9,984 nucleotides of DNA from Peptococcaceae bacterium BRH_c23 (lineage in GTDB: Bacteria > Bacillota_B > Desulfitobacteriia > Desulfitobacteriales > Desulfitobacteriaceae). The position numbers and the translations under genes are program-made. The stretch spans positions 1-9,984 of the forward strand of contig LADV01000142.1 in assembly GCA_000961805.1 (NCBI GenBank), written 5' to 3'. The notes under the pieces are model-generated. The model was given only the letters and a program-made list of their open reading frames with translations. It made no database searches and had not been told where the DNA came from. Below are positions 1 to 6,134 of this stretch, one piece after another; position 1 is the stretch's first letter, and each line of letters begins with the position of its first letter.

Positions 1-63
1 CGGTTTGCTAAACCGTTAGGGTGGGTAACTGCCGCGAGGGTTCAAATCCCTCCTTCTCCGCCA
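1..63 (+). tRNA. tRNA-Ser (GCT), 5' part cut by window edge
   Basis: The visible part begins within the anticodon arm: loop ttGCTaa with anticodon GCT, which reads AGY serine codons. A long variable arm (about 18-33) follows, as expected of a class II tRNA-Ser. The T arm is gaggg-ttcaaat-ccctc (36-52). The acceptor 3' strand is cttctcc (53-59), the discriminator is G60, and CCA is encoded at 61-63. The 5' acceptor strand and D arm lie outside the window. It is the first visible member of a four-gene tRNA cluster. Confidence 0.93.
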
Positions 64-71
64 AATATTAT

Positions 72-146
72 TCCTCGATAGCTCAATGGTGGAGCAACCG
101 GCTGTTAACCGGTAGGTTGTAGGTTCGAGTCCTACTCGGGGAGCCA
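72..146 (+). tRNA. tRNA-Asn (GTT)
   Basis: A complete 75-nt cloverleaf. Acceptor strand tcctcga (72-78) pairs with tcgggga, allowing one T-G pair. The anticodon arm is accgg-ctGTTaa-ccggt, anticodon GTT. The T arm is gtagg-ttcgagt-cctac, the discriminator is G143, and CCA is encoded (144-146). It lies 8 nt after the Ser gene and 1 nt before the Met gene, so the cluster is probably one transcript. Confidence 0.95.
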
Positions 147-147
147 T

Positions 148-224
148 GGCAGGGTAGCCAAGTGGTCTAAGGCAAGTGGTTCATACCCGCTCATTCGAGG
201 GTTCAAATCCCCCCCCTGCTACCA
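148..224 (+). tRNA. tRNA-Met (CAT), probably elongator
   Basis: Acceptor strand ggcaggg (148-154) pairs with ccctgct through a terminal G-T pair. The anticodon arm is agtgg-ttCATac-ccgct, anticodon CAT, and CCA is encoded (222-224). The loop ttCATac and a paired position 1-72 fit elongator tRNA-Met. Initiator tRNA has an unpaired C1-A72 and three G-C pairs at the base of the anticodon stem. The lysidine-type tRNA-Ile2 usually shows ctCATaa. The assignment among the three CAT isoacceptors rests on these comparisons. The T stem has one A-C mismatch (gaggg against ccccc). Confidence 0.88.
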
Positions 225-230
225 ATATAT

Positions 231-304
231 GCGGGTGTAGCTCAATGGTAGAGCGCTAGCCTTCCAAGCTAGTTACGAGAGTTCGATTCTCTTCACCCGC
301 TCCA
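231..304 (+). tRNA. tRNA-Gly (TCC)
   Basis: A complete 74-nt cloverleaf. Acceptor gcgggtg (231-237) pairs with cacccgc (294-300). The anticodon loop is ctTCCaa, anticodon TCC, which reads GGA and GGG. The T arm has gttcgattc, the discriminator is T301, and CCA is encoded (302-304). It is the last gene of the cluster, 13 nt before a rho-independent terminator. Confidence 0.95.
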
Positions 305-316
305 TTAGAACTAATA

Positions 317-341
317 AACCGTACTATAAGGTGCGGTTTTT
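317..341 (+). terminator. Rho-independent terminator of the tRNA cluster
   Basis: An 8-bp stem aaccgtac/gtgcggtt (one T-G pair) encloses loop tataag and runs into a T tract (337-341). It sits directly after tRNA-Gly. Confidence 0.8.
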
Positions 342-393
342 GCATGTTACATATTCTGCTACAAAAGAAATTAAGACCAGAAGACCAGGTCGC

Positions 394-460
394 AATAATT
401 CTCACCTAACGGTATTTTCAATAACAAGGTGCTTCGCGTATTGACGCGGAGCACCTTGTT
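394..460. repeat. Dispersed hairpin repeat, copy 1 (possible terminator of the GGDEF/HD-GYP gene)
   Basis: A perfect 16-bp stem (423-438 with 445-460) with 6-nt loop tattga contains the core aaggtgcttcgcg. The same core, loop and closing arm recur at 8497-8529. Weaker similarity continues upstream (394-422 against 8464-8496, both with an attctc motif). The copy lies 16 nt downstream of the stop codon of the minus-strand cyclic-di-GMP gene, so it may end that transcript. However, the base run after the stem on that strand (attgaaaat) is not a real T tract. Two copies with matching flanks suggest a small dispersed element rather than an ordinary terminator. Confidence 0.6.
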
Positions 461-475
461 AAACTGCGTAGGCTA

Positions 476-2041
476 TTAAATCAATTCAACAAACTTATCA
501 ACAAGTGTAGGGTCAAACTGTGTCCCTTTGAATTTAACAATTTCAGCCAGAGCTTCTTCTTTGGACAAAGCCTTACGATAGGGCCTGTTGTTTGTCATTG
601 CATCAAAAGCATCGACGATTGTAAGGATCCTGCTCTGAAGCGGAATCTCTTCACCCTTCAATTTGAAGGGATAGCCATTACCATCCCACCACTCATGATG
701 CTTAAGTATCCAATCCGAAATGTGCATAAGATCCGGCGAAGACTCGGCAATACGGTAGCCGATTTCGGTATGCAGTTTCATTTCGTTGATTTCTTCTTTA
801 GTAAGTCTTCCGGGTTTAAAAAGTATTCTATCGGGAATGCCAACCTTCCCGATATCATGGAATTGGGCAAAGAGATACATGTCCTTAATCTCATTTTTCG
901 ACATGTTTATAGCTTCAGCCAGTTTGCCGGATAATTCCTGCATTCTGTCGCCATGCCCTTCGGTGATAAAGTCGCGGACTTCCAGCATTTTAGTCAAGAT
1001 GCCAATGTTTTTACTCTTTTCACTCTGCCGGTGGTGAAGTTTTTCACGGTACATTAGATTATCCGCGATCTTCAACAATGCTTTTAAATCCTTTTGTGTA
1101 CCATCCCCAACAGCATAACCTAGAGACATGCTAAGGGGTATAATGCGTTCCTCAGAATTAATAATAGCTAGTAATTTATCCATTTTGGACGCTTCGGCTG
1201 ATAATTCTTCAGTAGTTGTGTGTTTAACTAATACGGCAAACTCATCTCCGCCAATCCGGGCAACGACATCATTTTGACCAAAGCATTCACATAAAATAGT
1301 TGCGGCTGTCTTTAAATAATCATCACCTACAGCATGACCGAGAGTATCGTTGACTAGTTTCAATCCATCAATATCACAAATGACAATACCCATTCCGCTC
1401 GTATCTGTATTTTGATATTTATCCAATGTATGATCAAAATAGTTTCTGTTATAAAGATTTGTTGGAGTATCATGGATACTCATGTTATAAAGTTTGACCT
1501 CTGATTCCTTACGCAGAGAGATATCTCTAACAACGGCCAGAACCGTATCGTCTCCGCATAAAACTAAGCGTGCTTCAAAGAAAGTATCTTTGTTAAATTT
1601 TAATTTTCCAGAACAAAACTCAAAAGTTTGTATTTCACCAGTCTCAAATAGTTTTTCTATGTTTAGGAATGCTAGTTCCACAATATGCTCAGCAACAAAG
1701 TATAAATCCTTGATATTTTTGCCTAAAAATTCAGCCTTCATATGAGAGGGAATCATAGTATTTTCAATATAATTATCAATTAAATTACCTTTACGGTCCA
1801 ATAAGAAAAACATATCAGGAATGACCTTCAAAAATGCACCTAGTCGGTTTTCACTTTCCTTTAAGGCCTTCTCTGAGTTTTTTCTATCAGTTATATCAAC
1901 AATTGTAACAATGATCTTAGACAATTTACCTGCTTCGTCAAACTCTGGTTCATGATCTCCCATTGTCCAGCGAAGATCACCGTTATCTGGATTTCTTATC
2001 CCGATAATTTGTTCGCGTGCAGGTTTGCCGGTAGAAAGCAC
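476..2041 (-). CDS. GGDEF/HD-GYP cyclic-di-GMP protein, C-terminal part of a frameshifted gene
   Basis: This 521-residue frame holds the tail of a first PAS domain (1-52, ending in the DITDRK linker motif), a second PAS-like domain (about 65-178), a GGDEF domain (about 185-335) and an HD-GYP domain (about 345-521). GGDEF (264-268) is intact, so diguanylate cyclase activity is possible. The RxxD product-inhibition site is missing, with GQND at the equivalent place (255-258). The HD-GYP domain keeps HDIGKVGIPD (395-404), HHEWWDGNGYP (448-458) and DAFDAMTNNRPYR, consistent with c-di-GMP phosphodiesterase activity. The GTG at 2041 is only the first start after a frame break. It has no ribosome site and lies inside PAS sequence that continues from the frame at 2043-2546. 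I read the two frames as one gene of about 689 residues with a one-base insertion near 2042-2047. Confidence 0.85.
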   Translation of the reverse strand: MLSTGKPAREQIIGIRNPDNGDLRWTMGDHEPEFDEAGKLSKIIVTIVDITDRKNSEKALKESENRLGAFLKVIPDMFFLLDRKGNLIDNYIENTMIPSHMKAEFLGKNIKDLYFVAEHIVELAFLNIEKLFETGEIQTFEFCSGKLKFNKDTFFEARLVLCGDDTVLAVVRDISLRKESEVKLYNMSIHDTPTNLYNRNYFDHTLDKYQNTDTSGMGIVICDIDGLKLVNDTLGHAVGDDYLKTAATILCECFGQNDVVARIGGDEFAVLVKHTTTEELSAEASKMDKLLAIINSEERIIPLSMSLGYAVGDGTQKDLKALLKIADNLMYREKLHHRQSEKSKNIGILTKMLEVRDFITEGHGDRMQELSGKLAEAINMSKNEIKDMYLFAQFHDIGKVGIPDRILFKPGRLTKEEINEMKLHTEIGYRIAESSPDLMHISDWILKHHEWWDGNGYPFKLKGEEIPLQSRILTIVDAFDAMTNNRPYRKALSKEEALAEIVKFKGTQFDPTLVDKFVELI

Positions 2042-2042
2042 T

Positions 2043-2546
2043 TTAATATAGAGGAAACTCGTCCATAGTTAAGCTTTGACCATCCTCGTTTATATAATGG
2101 GTAATGACCTCCTCCAACGAAACTTGAGGCAGATGTTCTATGAGAGATTGTTTCAAAAAAGATTGCTCTACGAGAGTTTTTTCGTTGTCTTCATGGTTTC
2201 TAGGGCTTCCCAGTTCGATAAACTTTCTATTGCATACCAGCATCTCCCCTTTCGGAGAGAACACAGCAATACCCACATTCAGATTTACCAATAGAGTTTT
2301 CATTTTAGCTTCACTTTCTCTGAGCTTTGCAAGTGTATCCGTGAGTTCTGCGGTCTTGAATATTACTTCCTTTTCAATGCTCAGATTACGAATATACAAA
2401 GTTACAACTATAGTAAAAATAACCAACGAAACGATGAGCAATTTGAACACGTTGGCATTAGAGTTTGAGAGAGCTAGCTTAGGGAAAAAATGAGCCAAGA
2501 GTAGGGGGATTAATAGCAGAGCAAAATTTCTTAATGACATAGTCAT
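2043..2546 (-). CDS. N-terminal part of the same GGDEF/HD-GYP gene: membrane anchor and half a PAS domain
   Basis: This 167-residue frame starts at ATG 2546 with a good ribosome site (AAAGGAG, 9 nt upstream). It shows two hydrophobic segments (about 7-21 and 33-52), a charged, probably coiled-coil stretch (about 55-82), and the first part of a PAS domain (about 82-167). It ends MDEFPLY followed by TAA. The PAS pattern continues in the next frame as VLSTGKPAREQIIG. Removing one T from the ctatattaaagtg junction restores EFPLYKVLSTGKP, which has the usual spacing of such PAS domains. Alone, this fragment would be an anchored half-PAS with no output domain. The cause could be a real mutation, a sequencing error or recoding, and the sequence does not decide. 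Confidence 0.8.
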   Translation of the reverse strand: MTMSLRNFALLLIPLLLAHFFPKLALSNSNANVFKLLIVSLVIFTIVVTLYIRNLSIEKEVIFKTAELTDTLAKLRESEAKMKTLLVNLNVGIAVFSPKGEMLVCNRKFIELGSPRNHEDNEKTLVEQSFLKQSLIEHLPQVSLEEVITHYINEDGQSLTMDEFPLY

Positions 2547-2886
2547 ATATCCTTACTCCTTTAAAACTAAAGTTATAAATAGAGTTCTAACTAGAGTTTA
2601 CGTTATTATTTAAAATTTATGGAAAAATGTTACTGTGCTATGCTTAGTTCTACATATTTCAATATAATTCAACAAAAATCTACTAATTCCTCTAAACCCA
2701 TAAATACAAAATAATCCATCAGGTAAATCATTTTAACGGACATGTTTATGCTTCAACACAGTAAAAAAGAAACAGTATGGCTTCTTTTAAATGATGAAGT
2801 CACACAGTTTCTTTCACATAGATAATTATTTAAATGGTCTGGCTTATTTTGCATTTTCATGGATTAATTATACTGTAAGTCGTCGC
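2547..2886. other. AT-rich intergenic region between the c-di-GMP gene and bshB2
   Basis: The 340 bp contain the ribosome site of the minus-strand gene starting at 2546 and a minus-strand terminator at 2763-2814. Near 2581-2602 there is a short imperfect repeat (gagttctaactagagttta). No convincing gene and no clear promoter hexamer pair were found. Confidence 0.6.
2763..2814 (-). terminator. Rho-independent terminator downstream of bshB2
   Basis: On the minus strand an outer stem (2807-2814 with 2766-2773, aaagaaac/gtttcttt) and an inner stem (2796-2802 with 2778-2784) flank an internal loop. The structure runs into a T-rich tail (gtttcttttttac). It lies about 70 nt after the bshB2 stop codon. 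Confidence 0.65.
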
Positions 2887-3570
2887 TTATCGGCGCTCAT
2901 CTGAAAAACGGTAGGTCCAGAAAGTTTCTTTCAGGAGCATGTGACTAAATTGATTTTTGGAGGACTTTCCCTTTTTTTGCCCCCTTGCAATACGAGACAG
3001 AAACATTTGGGATTGTGATTTATGGGACCGGACCGCAGCCAGCTTCACTTCGGACACATCTGAAATATCATTGACGATATCCGGCGGGCCGAGCACATCC
3101 TGAGAGTCATGAGAAAAAGCGTGGGCGTACACGACAGGGCGGTCCTGAACAGAAAGACGAGAAATGGCTCGGATCGTCACATCCCCGAGAGCGTTGTGAT
3201 CTGGATGCACTGCATATCCTGGATAGTGGGTAAGGACTAGGGAAGGATGAATCTCGCGGAGGATCCGCTCAATTCTATCGATTAAGATTTCAGGGTCTTC
3301 AAACTCTATCGTTTTATCTCGCAACCCGAGTTTAATCACATTTTTGATGCCAATAGCTTGGCAAGCCTCTGCCAACTCTGCTTCCCGAATATGCGCTAGC
3401 GATTCTCGGGTGGCAAAGAACGGTTTTCCCATGTTGCGTCCCATTTGGCCCATAGTAGCACAGATATAAGTAATTGGAACGCCCGACTTCGCGAATTGTG
3501 CAATGGTTCCGCCGCAGCCAAACGTTTCGTCGTCTGGATGGGGGAAAACTACGAGAACATGTTTTTCCAA
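2887..3570 (-). CDS. bshB2: Bacillithiol biosynthesis deacetylase BshB2 (YojG), PIG-L family
   Basis: This is a 227-residue PIG-L/LmbE-type zinc deacetylase. The family removes the acetyl group from GlcNAc-malate (or from bacillithiol S-conjugates) in bacillithiol metabolism. Zinc-site motifs are intact: PHPDDE (10-15) and HPDH (122-125). The stretches GQMGRNMGKPFFA, LGLRDKTIEFEDPE and YPGYAVHPDH match what I recall of B. subtilis YojG/BshB2, and the length is normal. Translation starts at TTG 3570, supported by GGGAGG 9 nt upstream and by agreement with the family N terminus (MEKHVLVVFPHPDDE). It lies downstream of a yojF homologue, as in Bacillus, 76 nt apart with a 30-bp palindrome between. 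No bshA or bshC is in the window, so the bacillithiol role is from family knowledge. Confidence 0.9.
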   Translation of the reverse strand: MEKHVLVVFPHPDDETFGCGGTIAQFAKSGVPITYICATMGQMGRNMGKPFFATRESLAHIREAELAEACQAIGIKNVIKLGLRDKTIEFEDPEILIDRIERILREIHPSLVLTHYPGYAVHPDHNALGDVTIRAISRLSVQDRPVVYAHAFSHDSQDVLGPPDIVNDISDVSEVKLAAVRSHKSQSQMFLSRIARGQKKGKSSKNQFSHMLLKETFWTYRFSDERR

Positions 3571-3610
3571 TGACCGATGCCTCCCACTTTAATCCAAAGT
3601 CCATTAATAA

Positions 3611-3640
3611 CGCATAACACCTGTATACAGGTGTTATGCG
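3611..3640. repeat. Perfect 30-bp palindrome between yojF and bshB2
   Basis: The half-site cgcataacacctgta is followed at once by its exact reverse complement. It begins 6 nt after the yojF stop codon and ends 40 nt before the bshB2 start (minus strand). As RNA it would fold to a 13-bp stem with a 4-nt loop. The following minus-strand bases (ttattaatgg) are only weakly T-rich, so it may be a partial terminator, an mRNA stabiliser or a dimeric-regulator site. Confidence 0.7.
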
Positions 3641-3646
3641 ACGAGT

Positions 3647-3997
3647 CTATAGTTCGAATGGAGATAAACTAAGTTCGAGAGCCACAGCCAGTCGTCCCTC
3701 TTGATCATGGCCGGCGAGCAATAGCCGACCCTCTTGGTCTATCTCAAAATCGGTTAGTCCCTCGGCGTATACCCAGCCGAGTTCCATTTTGAGACCAACT
3801 CGGTACGGACCGTCGCCAGTGATAATCCCTCGTCCAAAGCGGATACGACCATTGCGAATATATGCACCCACAGTCATATTGCTTTCTTGCCTATGGGCTG
3901 CATAGGCACCATTGGTCGTCTCTAGGTGGAGGTAGACTTCGCGGTTGAGAAAGCTATCCAGCGCGAGTTGTACAATGGACTTATCAATTGAGTTCAT
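3647..3997 (-). CDS. yojF: YojF family protein (DUF1806)
   Basis: This 116-residue protein has the family's conserved core: VYLHLETTNGAYAAH, GAYIRNGRIRFGRG, GPYRVGLKMELGWVYAEGLTD and LLLAGHDQEGRLAVALELS. These match the YojF family, whose gene stands beside yojG/bshB2 in Bacillus. The length is normal and there is no signal peptide or membrane segment, so it is probably cytosolic. The start at ATG 3997 is supported by GAGGTGA 9 nt upstream. It is the first gene of a two-gene minus-strand operon. The biochemical role is not established to my knowledge. Its fixed pairing with the deacetylase suggests a partner or accessory function, which is inference. Confidence 0.9.
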   Translation of the reverse strand: MNSIDKSIVQLALDSFLNREVYLHLETTNGAYAAHRQESNMTVGAYIRNGRIRFGRGIITGDGPYRVGLKMELGWVYAEGLTDFEIDQEGRLLLAGHDQEGRLAVALELSLSPFEL

Positions 3998-4034
3998 GAA
4001 CCTATTTCACCTCAAACCTAATGCTTTTTCCCTT

Positions 4035-4040
4035 ATTATA
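4035..4040 (-). promoter_or_regulatory. Candidate -10 element for yojF-bshB2
   Basis: A perfect TATAAT on the minus strand, 37 nt upstream of the yojF ATG. No good -35 hexamer stands at 16-18 nt (the best is gatgta), so the call is tentative. Confidence 0.35.
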
Positions 4041-4262
4041 TACTATTTTGATGCTATTTACATCGGCGAGGCTACGTGTGAAGGGGTGTCTTAAGAATGA
4101 GGCGTTCTGCATTTTACTTCAAGACGAGATTATTTTTTGCATCTTAGAAGGAAATAAAGGTTATACTAACTAGATTTTCATAGAAAAGTATGGTAATTTT
4201 ATAGTGGAACGCATATACTATTCAAGTAAGTGTTTATAGAGTTGATTGATATCGTTCATGTA
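4041..4262. other. Upstream part of the yojF/dctP divergent intergenic region
   Basis: AT-rich DNA without a supported gene. Two weak plus-strand promoter candidates for dctP are visible. One is TTGCAT (4137-4142) with TATACT (4162-4167), but its 19-bp spacer is long. The other is TATACT at 4214-4219 with a poor -35. Neither is secure. Confidence 0.4.
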
Positions 4263-4373
4263 GATGTAGGTTAGTAGTCTGACGGTAAGTTGTAGGTTAG
4301 TAGTCTAATGGTAGTTGTAGGATAGTAGGGTAATGGTTGTTTCAAATAATGTAGGTCAGTTGTAGGACGGTAG
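4263..4373 (+). repeat. Degenerate ~25-bp tandem repeats upstream of dctP
   Basis: The 16-mer tgtaggttagtagtct occurs exactly at 4265-4280 and 4291-4306. A diverged third unit (tgtaggatagtaggg) lies at 4316-4330, giving periods of 26 and 25 bp. Each unit ends in a ggta/ggtt-like motif. Two shorter tgtagg units follow at 4350-4359 and 4361-4370. G and T dominate this strand strongly, unlike its surroundings. The position about 130-235 bp upstream of dctP fits an array of regulator sites or part of a transcribed leader. Confidence 0.75.
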
Positions 4374-4399
4374 AAATAAGGATGGGTTTATTCTCTGTA

Positions 4400-4467
4400 T
4401 CCGTGTCTTTTGTTACGGAAGTGGGGTCTTACTCTGTTTTTCTAACTCCTATTAGGGGCTTTTTTTA
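4400..4467 (+). promoter_or_regulatory. Candidate attenuator leader of the TRAP operon
   Basis: Three elements appear in order. A hairpin tccgt/acgga (4400-4404 with 4415-4419) comes first. Then segment ggggt (4423-4427) can pair with actcc (4445-4449). Finally a short terminator-like hairpin ctcct/agggg (4446-4450 with 4454-4458) is followed by a T tract (4460-4467). The second pairing and the terminator share 4446-4449, so they exclude each other, as in transcription attenuators. I do not recognise a known riboswitch class. The terminator stem is short, so termination could be inefficient. Confidence 0.4.
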
Positions 4468-4499
4468 TTTTCTAAAATTAAAAAAGAGGAGAGATAATT

Positions 4500-5600
4500 G
4501 TGAAAAAAGGGTTAAGTAAATCAATTAAGTTGAAGTCGTTAGGGAGAGGAATTTTATTTGTGGTGCTGGCATTGAATTTGGTTTTTGTTTCAGGATGCGG
4601 ACAGACTGCCTCTGTTCCGGCTGCTCAGAATGAAACGACATCTCAAACAGTCGAGCTAAAATTAGCTCATTTCTTTCCAGCTACACACCCTGCTGAAAAA
4701 GAGCTAGTTCAACCTTGGGCCAAGGCGATTGAGACTGCAACTGAGGGCAGAGTGAAAATTACCAGCTATCCGGGACAGACGCTATTACAGGCTGACGCGG
4801 TTTATGATGGAGTTATCAATGGAATCGCAGATCTAGGTCTTTCTTGTTTTTCTTATACACGGGGTAATTTTCCTGTGTTAGAGGTTTTTGAACTGCCAGG
4901 CATTAAATACGCTAATTCCAAGGCTGCCAGTAAAGTTGCTTGGGAAGGGATCAAACAGTTAAATCCCAAGGAGGTTCAGGATACAAAATTGATGATGGTG
5001 TTTACAACAGGCCCTGGAGATTTATATACCAAACAACCTGTACGTGCTCTTAAGGATTTAAAAGGATTAGAAATTAGAGCGACAGGTCTTAGCGCTAAAA
5101 GTCTTACGGCTCTGGGTGCCATGCCAGTTGCGATGGCCCAATCTGAAGCCTACGAAGCATTATCCAAGGGCGTCGCAAAGGGAAATTTAGGTCCAATTGA
5201 GGTCTTGCAGGGGTGGAAGCAGGCAGAAGTAACCAAATATCTGACTTTGACACCTTTCTTATACAATAATTTATTCTACATTACCATGAACAATAATAAA
5301 TGGAACTCCCTAGATCCCAAAGACCAGAAAGCGATCGAAGCGGTAAACCAGAAGTTTTTTGAAGAAGTTGCCATGGGTTTATGGGATAAACAAAATGAAT
5401 CTGCGTTAAAGTATGCTGTCAATGAAAAAGGGATGGAAGTCATTACCCTTTCTCAAGAAGAGCAGAATCAATGGATTAGTTTAATAAAACCAATTCAGGA
5501 CGATTATGTAGCTCAAATGAAGAAAAAGGGGCAGCAGGGAGAAGAAATCTTGGCTAAAGTGAACAATCTTGCGGATCAATATAACAAGGAGTTTAAGTAA
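4500..5600 (+). CDS. dctP: TRAP transporter substrate-binding lipoprotein DctP
   Basis: This 366-residue extracytoplasmic receptor of a TRAP transporter captures an organic acid and delivers it to the DctQM permease. It has a lipoprotein signal peptide: basic N terminus, hydrophobic 18-30, lipobox VSGC with Cys33 as the lipidation site. The DctP domain (about 52-360) opens with LKLAHFFPATHPAEKE. It contains EIRATG, where Arg193 matches the conserved arginine that usually binds a substrate carboxylate. The following GAMPVAMAQSEAYEALSKGVAKG segment is typical, but continues NLGPIE instead of the common DGQENP. The GTG start at 4500 has AGGAG 8 nt upstream. First gene of dctPQM, with dctQ 21 nt downstream. 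The substrate cannot be told from sequence. Confidence 0.92.
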   Translation: MKKGLSKSIKLKSLGRGILFVVLALNLVFVSGCGQTASVPAAQNETTSQTVELKLAHFFPATHPAEKELVQPWAKAIETATEGRVKITSYPGQTLLQADAVYDGVINGIADLGLSCFSYTRGNFPVLEVFELPGIKYANSKAASKVAWEGIKQLNPKEVQDTKLMMVFTTGPGDLYTKQPVRALKDLKGLEIRATGLSAKSLTALGAMPVAMAQSEAYEALSKGVAKGNLGPIEVLQGWKQAEVTKYLTLTPFLYNNLFYITMNNNKWNSLDPKDQKAIEAVNQKFFEEVAMGLWDKQNESALKYAVNEKGMEVITLSQEEQNQWISLIKPIQDDYVAQMKKKGQQGEEILAKVNNLADQYNKEFK

Positions 5601-5621
5601 ATCCTGAGGGGGAGTCTAAAA

Positions 5622-6134
5622 TTGAAGCAATTATCTGGCATAGTAAAAGGAGTTAGCAGCATCTTGGATAAATTAGCTGGAATATGTATTTTTTCCGTGA
5701 TGCTGTTGATTGTAGCAAATATTATCTTGCGGACGGTTTTCAACCAACCAATTTTGGGAACTTATGAGCTGGTAGGCTTTATAACAGCCATGGGAGTAGC
5801 CTTGGCCCTAGCACACTGTGCTTTTCAGGAGGGCCATATCGCGGTTAGCTTTATCATGGAACATTTTCCGCGAAAAATCCAGTCCATTGCAGCTGTCTTG
5901 GTTCATGCCGCTTCTTTAATGTTGTGGGCTGCAACTGTCTGGTCCCTGGGGAAATTTGGTCATGCTATGAAGCTAAAAGGGCTCGTTTCACCTTCGGCAG
6001 AAATACCTGTTTACCCTTTTATTTATGTGGTTGCTTTTGGCCTCTTGGGGCTTTGTTTGGTGCTATTGTTCAAGCTCCTAGTTTCATTCAGAGAAGTTCT
6101 CGGGACAAGTGCAGCTAAGAAGGTGGCACCATGA
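5622..6134 (+). CDS. dctQ: TRAP transporter small membrane subunit DctQ
   Basis: This 170-residue protein has four predicted membrane helices (about 17-38, 48-68, 86-108 and 130-152), the normal plan of the small TRAP permease subunit. It assembles with DctM in the cytoplasmic membrane. Family traits include NIILRTVFNQPILGTYELVGF after the first helix and the GHIAVSFI stretch near 72-79. The start is TTG 5622, supported by GAGGGGGAG about 8 nt upstream. Its stop overlaps the dctM start as ATGA (6131-6134), indicating translational coupling. Confidence 0.9.
   Translation: MKQLSGIVKGVSSILDKLAGICIFSVMLLIVANIILRTVFNQPILGTYELVGFITAMGVALALAHCAFQEGHIAVSFIMEHFPRKIQSIAAVLVHAASLMLWAATVWSLGKFGHAMKLKGLVSPSAEIPVYPFIYVVAFGLLGLCLVLLFKLLVSFREVLGTSAAKKVAP

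Noticed and set aside
148..224. CAT tRNA read as initiator or lysidine tRNA-Ile2
   Set aside because: Position 1-72 is paired, and the ttCATac loop and stem match the elongator Met pattern. Ile2 usually has ctCATaa.
231..304. tRNA-Gly 3' end as a phage or island attachment site
   Set aside because: No second copy of the tRNA 3' end and no integrase gene were seen in the window.
695..1745. Plus-strand open frames of 79-83 codons opposite the GGDEF/HD-GYP gene
   Set aside because: No ribosome sites or family resemblance. The minus-strand frame carries clear domains throughout.
2076..2493. Plus-strand open frames (72 and 117 codons) opposite the PAS fragment
   Set aside because: They are antisense to a frame with membrane, coiled-coil and PAS features, and show no recognisable motif or start signal.
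4078..4173. Short plus-strand frame (about 31 codons, GTG start) in the yojF/dctP gap
   Set aside because: No Shine-Dalgarno sequence and no similarity recognised. Chance length in AT-rich DNA.
4263..4373. Tandem repeats considered as a CRISPR array
   Set aside because: Units are contiguous and diverged, without unique spacers of constant length, and no cas genes are nearby.
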